From contig NZ_BBJO01000026.1 of assembly GCF_000739575.1 (NCBI RefSeq), forward strand, positions 1-47,184: a stretch of DNA of 47,184 nucleotides. The letters are read 5' to 3'. The notes below the pieces were generated by a model, which was not told the DNA's origin, did not search any database, and saw only the letters and a list, made by a program, of their open reading frames with translations. The position numbers and the translations under genes were made by a program. This document shows positions 40,990 to 47,184 of the stretch, in pieces. Every line of letters begins with the position of its first letter. Positions within the stretch are counted from its first letter, which is position 1. Source of the stretch: Halobellus rufus. GTDB lineage: Archaea; Halobacteriota; Halobacteria; Halobacteriales; Haloferacaceae.

Positions 40990-41238
40990 CTACGAGTCGG
41001 CGTCGGCGAACAGTTCGTCGACGGCGTCGCCCGCCGCGCGCGCGGCCTCGTCGGCGACGGCGTCTTCGTCCGCGTCCGCGTCGTCGGGCGCGTTGACGTA
41101 GACGTCGACGTCGAGGACGCCGTCCTCGAACGTGACGGTCACGTCGAAGTCCCGCAACTCCGATTGTCTGTAGTGGGCGAAGATCACGCCCTCGGCGGCC
41201 TCGGCGGCCGTCTGGACGACCTCCTCGTCGGTCGGCAT
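40990..41238 (-). CDS. DUF3194 family protein
   Basis: This 82-residue acidic protein has the pattern EEVVQTAAEAAEGVIFAHYR, then RDFDVTVTFEDGVLDVDVYV, as in the archaeal DUF3194 family that regularly sits after the prefoldin beta gene. Function is unknown. It starts 4 nt after the prefoldin stop, so it is co-translated with the chaperone subunit. Confidence 0.85.
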   Translation of the reverse strand: MPTDEEVVQTAAEAAEGVIFAHYRQSELRDFDVTVTFEDGVLDVDVYVNAPDDADADEDAVADEAARAAGDAVDELFADADS

Positions 41239-41242
41239 CGGC

Positions 41243-41629
41243 TTACGCGCCTGCGCCGCCGGGGCCCATCGGGCCGCCGCCCGCGCCGCCCTGCAGCATC
41301 TGCTGGAGCTCTTCCTGCAGGCTCTCGAACTGCTCTTCGACGCGCTGCTCCTGCTTCTGGAGCTGCTCGACGCGGATCTCGAGCGTGTCGACCTTCTCGG
41401 AGAGTTCGTCGTGGGCCTCGTCGTAGTCGGCCTCGACGAGGAGCTCGCCGACCTCGCGGTACATCGTCGTGTCCTCGTCGATGTCGTCGAGGGCGTCGAG
41501 CGCCGTCTTCGACTCCGTCAGCGTCGACTCGGCCTGCTCCTTCTGGGCGGCCACCTTCTGGGCCGTCTCCTGCAGATCCTGTAGTTCCTCGAGTTTCTCT
41601 TGTGCTTCCGGCGGCAGATTGCCCTGCAT
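41243..41629 (-). CDS. pfdB: Prefoldin beta subunit
   Basis: The beta subunit forms the hexameric co-chaperone that passes unfolded proteins to the thermosome. The 128-residue protein starts [20 protein letters not shown] and is nearly all coiled coil (about 5-45 and 70-110), joined by a short beta hairpin with [14 protein letters not shown]. The C-terminal tail is Gly/Ala/Met-rich. It has its own TATA box (CCTTTTTCAG, 41652-41661), so it may be expressed apart from the upstream pcc1. Confidence 0.92.
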   Translation of the reverse strand: MQGNLPPEAQEKLEELQDLQETAQKVAAQKEQAESTLTESKTALDALDDIDEDTTMYREVGELLVEADYDEAHDELSEKVDTLEIRVEQLQKQEQRVEEQFESLQEELQQMLQGGAGGGPMGPGGAGA

Positions 41630-41651
41630 ACCCCAAGCGAGGAGATCCGGA

Positions 41652-41661
41652 CTGAAAAAGG
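41652..41661 (-). promoter_or_regulatory. TATA box of prefoldin beta
   Basis: CCTTTTTCAG on the minus strand is centred 28 nt before the pfdB ATG, inside the cluster between pcc1 and pfdB. Confidence 0.5.
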
Positions 41662-41693
41662 CCCGTATTCTCCGATCAGCGGATGGCAGGCGT

Positions 41694-41975
41694 CTACGAG
41701 GTCTGTCCGGTCGCTGCGACGTCCTCGGCGACCTCGACGAGGCGGATCCACGTGTTCTGCGCCGCGCGGAGCGCGACGAGGTCGGCGGCCTCGACGCGCA
41801 CGGTCACGACGCGCCCCTCGCGAGTCACGTCAGCGCCCGATCGCTCGTCGGCGATCTCGCCGACCTCGACGCGGACGCTCTCGAAGATCGTCCGAGCCGT
41901 CGACTCCGTGCAGTAGGTGAAGTGAAACTCGGCCGCGTGTGCGGCGTCGACGGCCGGCGTCTCGCGACTCGCCAT
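41694..41975 (-). CDS. pcc1: KEOPS complex subunit Pcc1
   Basis: Pcc1 is the dimerising subunit of KEOPS, which makes t6A37 in ANN-decoding tRNAs. The 93-residue protein has the alpha-beta pattern of the family: [20 protein letters not shown], followed by [20 protein letters not shown] and [10 protein letters not shown]. Length and position after rpoP are typical of euryarchaea. It lies 16 nt after the rpoP stop. Confidence 0.88.
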   Translation of the reverse strand: MASRETPAVDAAHAAEFHFTYCTESTARTIFESVRVEVGEIADERSGADVTREGRVVTVRVEAADLVALRAAQNTWIRLVEVAEDVAATGQTS

Positions 41976-41991
41976 CGGCTGCAGAAACTGG

Positions 41992-42126
41992 TTATTCGAC
42001 CGGGACTTCCTTGACGTCCGGCGCGCGCTCTTTCAACAGGATGCGGTGGCCGCAGTAGGGGCAGCGGACGCCGCCGTACTCGTCCAGTTCGACGTCTCGC
42101 TTGCACCGCGAACACTTGTAGCTCAT
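41992..42126 (-). CDS. rpoP: RNA polymerase subunit P (Rpo12/RpoP)
   Basis: This 44-residue subunit corresponds to eukaryotic RPABC4. The zinc knuckles are YKCSRCKRD (Cys5, Cys8) and RCPYCGHRI (Cys22, Cys25), and the C-terminal [14 protein letters not shown] is standard. The ATG at 42126 is the first that opens this domain and overlaps the TGA of a micro-ORF (ATGA). Confidence 0.94.
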   Translation of the reverse strand: MSYKCSRCKRDVELDEYGGVRCPYCGHRILLKERAPDVKEVPVE

Positions 42127-42203
42127 TGGTACGTACGTGGGGTGTGGGGATGTTGGTTCTTTCGTGTGGGCGCGACTGCGTCGACGACGCGGTCGGCGGT
42201 CAC
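42123..42203 (-). CDS. 26-residue micro-ORF between L37Ae and rpoP
   Basis: A frame opening at the GTG at 42203 overlaps the L37Ae TGA (GTGA) and ends in a TGA that overlaps the rpoP ATG (ATGA). It fills the whole 73-nt gap. The peptide (beginning [17 protein letters not shown]) shows no known motif. A coupling role is possible. This is the longest of three such bridges in the window. Confidence 0.35.
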   Translation of the reverse strand: MTADRVVDAVAPTRKNQHPHTPRTYQ

Positions 42204-42472
42204 TCCTCGGTCTCGCCGGAGAGGGCGGCGCGGATCGAGCGGCGGACCTGCGTGCCACCGGGGGTCTGCGGCCGGTAGGTGCCGCCGGTGAAGATCTCGC
42301 CGGTCTCGTCGTTCTGCCAGATGCCGGGTTCGAGACGGGTGACGCTGTCCTCGTCGACCGTCGCGTTCCGCATCTCCTCTTCGATCTCCTTCACGCGCCG
42401 GCGGGCGACCCGCCCGTATCGCGCACCGAATCGACCGGCGCTGCCGGTCTTTCGTGCCTTCTGTTCGGCCAT
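42200..42472 (-). CDS. Ribosomal protein L37Ae (eL43), zinc cysteines lost
   Basis: The 90-residue protein has the canonical [20 protein letters not shown] start and the [17 protein letters not shown] end of archaeal L37Ae. The region between, where other members have two CxxC zinc knuckles, reads [19 protein letters not shown] then [11 protein letters not shown], with no cysteine at all. The acidic and hydrophilic replacements suggest a zinc-free fold, as in C-minus forms of other ribosomal proteins. A TATA box (GGGTTTATGG, 42499-42508) supports the ATG. It heads the cluster with rpoP and pcc1. Confidence 0.9.
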   Translation of the reverse strand: MAEQKARKTGSAGRFGARYGRVARRRVKEIEEEMRNATVDEDSVTRLEPGIWQNDETGEIFTGGTYRPQTPGGTQVRRSIRAALSGETEE

Positions 42473-42498
42473 AGTAACGCCTGCTACCCCCGGCGGAG

Positions 42499-42508
42499 CC
42501 ATAAACCC
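42499..42508 (-). promoter_or_regulatory. TATA box of L37Ae-rpoP-pcc1
   Basis: GGGTTTATGG on the minus strand is centred about 31 nt before the L37Ae ATG. Confidence 0.5.
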
Positions 42509-42603
42509 TGCGAGATGGGTTCGGACGCGCGAGGGAACAACCCGGGCGAGAATCAGTCGGCTCGACGCGGTCTCGACGGGGATTAGACGGTCGCTCCTGG
42601 GTT

Positions 42604-43935
42604 TTAGACGGTCTCAAGCAGGTAATCGAACGCGCCCGATCCGACGTGGAAGTGCGCGTACGTCGCGAGGGTGTTGTACTCGCAGAGCCCCTCGTTCGCG
42701 CCGTCGACGCCCGCACCGCGCACCATCTCGAAGGCGAACCGGGCGTCCGGGGCGGCCGTCGCCGAGGAGTAGTGGAACTCGTGGCCCCGGCGGGTCTCGC
42801 CGGCGGGCGCGATCAGACAGTCCTCGCGGGCGCGGACGCCGACGTGGTCGAGAGCGACGGGACCGTCTGTCATCCGGGTGTCGACCGGGAGGACGCCGGC
42901 CATCTCGTGTTCCACGTCGTCGGCGGTCGTCAGCGACTCGCCGAGCGCCATCAGGCCGCCGCACTCGCCGAACACCGCCAGCCCGTCGGCGGCGCGGTCG
43001 GCCAGATCGTCCAGCGTGGCGGAGTCGGCGAGGGCGGCCGCGTGCCGCTCGGGGTAGCCGCCGGGGAGGTAGACGACGTCGCACTCGGGCACGGGGTCGC
43101 CCGCGACGGGCGAGAACAGCTCGACGGTCCCGCGGGCGGCGAGTCGCTCCCGCGTGCTCGGGTAGATGAAGCGGAAGGCGTCGTCGGCCGCGAGCGCGAC
43201 GCGCACGCCGGTCTCGTCGGCCGCGCGGAGCGACGGCTGGGTGTCGAGTCGCGGCCGGCGGGCGAGGTCGACGATCGCCTCGGCGTCGATCCCGCGCGCC
43301 GCCGAGTCCAGCGCCTCGTCGTCGACGGGCGACTCGTCGCCGAAGTGCAGCCCGAGGTGTCGATCCGGGATTTCGAGCCCGTCGAGCGAGGGCGTGCGAC
43401 CGACGTACCGCAGGCCTTCGACCGCGTCGCGGATGCCGCGCTCGTGGCGACCGCCGTGAGCGCGCGCGGCGAGCAGGCCGAGGACGTCGACGTCGTAGCC
43501 AGCCCGCTCGGCGTACTGCTGGAAGCCGAGGGCCGTGGCCGCGACGCTCTCCATCCCGCCCGCGGCGTCGGCGACGAGGATCACCGGGAGGTCGAGCGCC
43601 TCGGCGACCGCCGCGGTGCTCACGTCGCCGTCGTAGAGGCCCATCATCCCCTCGACGACGCAGACGTCGCCCTCGTCGGCACCGCGGGCGTAGGCGCGCC
43701 GGACGCCGGACTCGCCGGCGAGCCACGGGTCGAGCGTCCGAGACGGTCGCCCGAGCACCGCGGCGTGATGGCTCGGATCGATGAAATCGGGGCCGGCCTT
43801 CGCGGCGACGGGGTCGTGTCCGGCGCGTTCGAGCGCGCGGCAGACCGCGAGCGTCGCGACGGTCTTGCCCACGCCGGAGGCCGTCCCCGCCAGCACGACG
43901 CCCGGCAGGTCCGAGGGCACCGCATCGGTGGTCAT
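42604..43935 (-). CDS. cbiA: Cobyrinic acid a,c-diamide synthase
   Basis: CbiA amidates the a and c carboxylates of cobyrinic acid. The 443-residue protein has a P-loop ([19 protein letters not shown]) near residue 15, [24 protein letters not shown], and a C-terminal amidotransferase domain with [13 protein letters not shown] (nucleophile Cys) and GHEFHYSSA (His). These are family hallmarks. The ATG at 43935 has a TATA box (CCACTTAACC, 43959-43968) 28 nt upstream; the long N-terminal frame extension is spurious. It is separate from cbiP/cobA. Confidence 0.94.
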   Translation of the reverse strand: MTTDAVPSDLPGVVLAGTASGVGKTVATLAVCRALERAGHDPVAAKAGPDFIDPSHHAAVLGRPSRTLDPWLAGESGVRRAYARGADEGDVCVVEGMMGLYDGDVSTAAVAEALDLPVILVADAAGGMESVAATALGFQQYAERAGYDVDVLGLLAARAHGGRHERGIRDAVEGLRYVGRTPSLDGLEIPDRHLGLHFGDESPVDDEALDSAARGIDAEAIVDLARRPRLDTQPSLRAADETGVRVALAADDAFRFIYPSTRERLAARGTVELFSPVAGDPVPECDVVYLPGGYPERHAAALADSATLDDLADRAADGLAVFGECGGLMALGESLTTADDVEHEMAGVLPVDTRMTDGPVALDHVGVRAREDCLIAPAGETRRGHEFHYSSATAAPDARFAFEMVRGAGVDGANEGLCEYNTLATYAHFHVGSGAFDYLLETV

Positions 43936-43958
43936 CGGCGGAACGTCGCGGCGCTGTG

Positions 43959-43968
43959 GGTTAAGTGG
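43959..43968 (-). promoter_or_regulatory. TATA box of cbiA
   Basis: CCACTTAACC on the minus strand is centred 28 nt before the cbiA ATG. The rest of 43969-44189 holds only the promoter region of the divergent PQQ gene. Confidence 0.5.
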
Positions 43969-44189
43969 TTCCGTCGAGGCGCGTACCGACGCCGACTCAG
44001 GGGGGCTTTCTCGAAGCCGAGGCCAGTGGCTCTGTGCGTTGACGCTGCCCCCCGCATCGACGACCGTCTTCGGTATGCGGACGCGGATTTCGAATTGGAA
44101 ATGCAGGACAGCCGCCGCCGGGAGACACCGTTTCATCTCGCTTACCGCACCGATAATAACACCCGAAGCGGCGGCATCCCGAGACGGAT

Positions 44190-45961
44190 ATGTTCGATAC
44201 CAGCTCGCGGAGAGGAGTCCTCGTAGCGTCGGAACACTCGCGACGACCGGTATCACCGGAACCGCGCTCGTGGAGGCCGACTCGAACGAGAGCGACGAAT
44301 CGGGGGATTCGGGAGAGACCAGCGCCGCGACGAAAGAGTGGGCGCAGTTTCGCGGCGAACCGGGTCGTGCGGGCGTCGCGGCCGCCGAATCCGCCCCCGA
44401 CCGGGACTACGTCACCACTGCGTGGCTCGGGACGAGCGGCGACACGGTCTCGGTCGGCGAGCCGATCGTTGCCGACGGCGCGGTGTATCAGCCGTACGTC
44501 GTCGACGACAAGACGTTCCGCGGCGGGGTGGTCGCCTTCGAGGCGGGCACCAGCGAAGAGCGATGGCGACACCTCGCACCGGAGTACGGGGCGTCCGATC
44601 CGGGCATCGGTCGAGTGACCGAGGAGCCGGCAGTGGCTGACGGACTGCTCCTCCTGACGAGCGAGGCGGGCTATACGGACTCGGCGGTCGAATACGGCGG
44701 CCTACACGCCCTCGACGCCCAGACTGGTGAAACAGTCTGGCAGAAGACGCCCGAGGACTACGAGACCCCGAACGAGGAGTGGTTGGGCACGCCGCTCGTC
44801 GCGGATGGAACGCTCTACGTCTCGCACCTGACCAACGCGGGTGCAGACCCGGCCGAACAGCAAACGGTCGTCGAGGCGATCGACCCGGCAACGGGCGAGA
44901 GACAGTGGCGCACCGACGGGGCGTACCGGAGCTACGTCGAGGTCGCCGGCGACGGGGCGCTCTACGGGATGGAGACTCACACCGACGCCGAGAACGAGTT
45001 CGTCGCGTGGGACGCTTCAGACGGCAGCAGGCTGTGGGGCGTCGAGGTCGAAGCCGGCGTGAACTTCATCGATTCGGCGTTCGCCGACGGGAGCGTCTAC
45101 CGAACCGGGGGCAATCAGTGGCAGACCAGCGACCCGAACCGGGTCGCATCGTACAGTACCGACGACGGTAGCGTCGAGTGGGAGACGACGCTCACACCCG
45201 GCGGAGAACCGTCAGAGCGACTCGTCAGCGCGCCCGCCGTGGCCGACGGCACCGTCTACGTCACGACCGCCCTCGAAACCGACTCCGGGACCGACCCAGG
45301 CGTGCATTCGACGGTGTACGCTCTCGACGCAGACACCGGCGACCGTCGATGGACGCACGACATCGCGACCGAACTCCACGGCGACCCCTCGATCGCGGAC
45401 GATACCGTCTACGTCGGCGGAAGAGCCCGAGCCGAAGACGCCGCAGAAGGCGGAGCCGACCGGCGCTACCCGGCGGTCCACGCGCTCTCGACCGCCGACG
45501 GCACCGAGCGGTGGTCCCATCTCATTCGGGCCGGGGACTCGGAAGCCGACACGCGGGCGTCGACGCCGGTTCTCGCCGGCGGACGGGTCTACGTGAACCG
45601 GCTGGAGACGGGGTACGGCGGATCGGACGGCGTAGCCGCCCTCGAAGGGACCGCCGAAGCGCCTCCATCGAGGAACGTTCCAGCAGCCTCGGATACGCCA
45701 ATCGCCCGAATCACGACGGATCCCGACGGTGCTGGGAGCACGGAACTCGACGCCGGGACCACTGTCGTCCTCGATGGGGGAGCCTCTAGCGGCGAGGTCG
45801 AGACCTACGAATGGCAACTCGGGGAGAAGGCCCCGTTCAGCGAGACCGGCGAGACGATCGAGGTGACCCTCGATTTTTGCGGTACGCTCGACGTGACGCT
45901 CCGCGTCACCGGTCCAGACGGACAACAGAGTACCGACACCGTCAGTCTCTCGACCGACTGA
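44190..45961 (+). CDS. Secreted PQQ-type beta-propeller protein with PKD domain; frameshift in signal peptide
   Basis: After correction the product has about 590 residues: a Tat signal (MFDTSSRRGVL, then RSVGTLATTGITGTAL), a PQQ/WD40-like propeller (about 55-470) with repeats such as GGLHALDAQTGETVWQ and STVYALDADTGDRRWTHD, and a C-terminal PKD domain (about 505-588, with VVLDGGASSGEVETYEWQLG). The two parts of the signal are in different frames: one C is missing after 44222 (CTCGTAGC would be CTCCGTAGC). As given, the frame from the ATG stops early. Such proteins are exported folded and probably act in surface or redox assembly; the substrate is unknown. Confidence 0.8.
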
Positions 45962-46171
45962 GAGCGGTCCATCGGCCGCGCGTACACTCCCACTCTCGTA
46001 CGGAACAGCAGAGAATCTGAACGGGTTCCCCGAGAACGCAAACGCCGAACCGACTCGACCTCGAACAGTTCCACTCGCGGCGAGTCTGACGCTCCGCCGA
46101 GAGGTGGGTCGACGAATTCGCTGCCTGGCTCACTTCGTCGACCCGTATCCCGCTTGCAGACTCGGCCCACA

Positions 46172-46179
46172 GTATAAGT
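46172..46179 (+). promoter_or_regulatory. TATA box of the second PilB-type gene
   Basis: GTATAAGT is centred about 31 nt before the GTG at 46207 and supports it as the start of the gene that follows. Confidence 0.5.
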
Positions 46180-46206
46180 CGCTCCGCGCGAAACGCCCGG
46201 TAGCAC

Positions 46207-47184
46207 GTGGGGGCGTCGCTATCGACGGACACAACTCGAACCGAGGGACGGACGACGGGCCGGCGGGTCGGACAGCCGCCGCTCCGAACGGCGAGTCGGC
46301 CGCGGACCGCACCGCGGGGCCGTCTCCCGAACGCGCTGACGACGGGTCGACCGTCTTCGATCGTCTCAGCCGCCGCATCGGGCGCGTCGTCGACGTCCTC
46401 AGGGGATCGCCGCTCGACGTCCGCCCGTATCGGCCCGAGGACGGCGTCTTCGCCGACTTCGAGCCGCCGGAGGGCGAGGAGGTCGTCGACCGCTACTGGG
46501 TGAACGCTCCGTACGCGTACGTCGTGGTCACCTACGACGACGCCGACAGCGAGCACTACTACTACGCGGTCGAGCCCGAACTCGACGCGTTCGGCCGCGA
46601 GTTACACGCCAGAGTCAGCGTCGACATCCGGGATCCGCTGCTGTACCGGAGCGACGCGGAGCCGACGGCCGAGGAGACGCTTCGCTCGGAGCTGCAGGCG
46701 CTGCTCGAACAGTACGGCGTCGACGTCCCGATGCGGACGTTCCACGCGATCCTGTACTACCTCGCGCGCGACTTCCGCGGGTTCGGGCGCATCGATCCGC
46801 TGATGCACGATCCGCACATCGAGGACATCTCCTGCGACGGGTACGACCTCCCGATCTTCATCTACCACGACGAGTACACCGACATCGAGACGAACGTCGC
46901 CTACGCCGCTGACGACCTCGACGACTTCGTGATCCGGCTGGCCCAGGAGTCGGGACGGCACGTCAGCGTCGGCGACCCCGTCGTGGGGACGACGCTGCCG
47001 GACGGGTCGCGCGTCGAACTCGCGCTGGGCGAGGAGGTGACGCCGCGGGGGTCGGCCTTCACGATCCGGAAGTACGCCGACGAGCCGTTCACGCCGGTCG
47101 ACCTCGTCGAGTACGGGACGTTCTCGATCGAGGAGATGGCGTACCTGTGGCTCTGCATCGAGAGCAACAAGAGCCTCATCTTCG
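46207..47184 (+). CDS. Second type II/IV secretion or pilus ATPase (PilB-like), partial; frameshift near start
   Basis: The open frame runs to the window edge (about 325 residues of the N-terminal part). Characteristic segments are VFDRLSRRIGRVVDVLRGSP, EHYYYAVEPELD, FHAILYYLARDFRGFGRIDP, HIEDISCDGYDLPIFIYHDE, and TPRGSAFTIRKYADEPFTPV; the Walker A motif lies just beyond the end. The conserved frame has no ATG, GTG or TTG before the core. The GTG at 46207, at correct TATA distance, opens MGASLSTDTTRTE and joins it if one G is added to the GGG at 46245-46247. It differs from the pilB at 24024-26402, so the genome has at least two such machines. Confidence 0.82.

Noticed and set aside
45962..46171. 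A possible gene between the PQQ protein and the second PilB gene
   Set aside because: Frames here are short, have mixed composition and no start with a TATA box at the right distance; I see nothing coding.

Overview
The window is a GC-rich archaeal chromosome segment, almost certainly from a haloarchaeon (class Halobacteria). Proteins are strongly acidic. TATA boxes lie about 25-30 nt upstream of start codons (leaderless transcripts). The gene content is archaeal housekeeping: TFB, NOP5/fibrillarin, GGGP synthase, pantoate kinase and phosphopantothenate-precursor ligase, archaeal-type AspRS, TruD, Pth2, RpoP, L37Ae, Pcc1, prefoldin beta and gamma-glutamylcysteine ligase. I see no rRNA, CRISPR array, intact insertion sequence or prophage, and no stretch over 300 bases lacks a gene.

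Layout. 1-3.5 kb: 5' part of a tfb gene, a CorA magnesium channel operon, a lipoprotein and small proteins. 3.6-7.9 kb: nop5-fibrillarin, gshA, a winged-helix regulator and GGGP synthase. 7.9-8.9 kb: a less GC-rich membrane gene followed by two hairpins. 8.9-12.9 kb: aspS with a duplicated 3' end, then the two archaeal CoA-pathway genes and a DUF2103 gene. 13-18 kb: truD, a PAS kinase and pth2 on the minus strand, tRNA-Ser(CGA) and a 7TM histidine kinase. 19-26.4 kb: a tightly overlapping minus-strand operon encoding a secretion/pilus ATPase (PilB type), its membrane platform (PilC/TadC type) and five small pilin-like proteins. 26.6-29.8 kb: a terpene-synthase-like gene, two unknown genes and a MinD/ParA ATPase. 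30-32.4 kb: cbiP and cobA of cobalamin synthesis; cbiA lies apart at 42.6-43.9 kb. 32.4-38 kb: a glutathionyl-hydroquinone-reductase-like gene, a ThiN-domain regulator with dcd, an isopropylmalate/citramalate synthase and DUF192. 38-41 kb: an HNH protein, GMP synthase subunit A and DUF2070. 41-42.5 kb: the L37Ae-RpoP-Pcc1-prefoldin-DUF3194 cluster. 44-47.2 kb: a secreted PQQ-propeller/PKD protein and the start of a second PilB-type ATPase.

Four genes (near 32.76, 37.58, 44.22 and 46.25 kb) each need a one-base indel to restore a family-typical protein, mostly in short G/C runs. This looks more like sequence error than four decayed genes, but reads are needed to decide.

The most interesting items are: the rewritten and duplicated 3' end of aspS with a perfect 21-bp inverted repeat; the five-pilin operon in which every product carries a prepilin-peptidase-like RA-Q or RG-L motif; a haloarchaeal class I terpene-synthase-like protein; a cluster of rare leucine codons at the start of the leucine/isoleucine-pathway synthase; an L37Ae that has lost its zinc cysteines; and several tiny ORFs that exactly bridge operon gaps through ATGA/GTGA overlaps.
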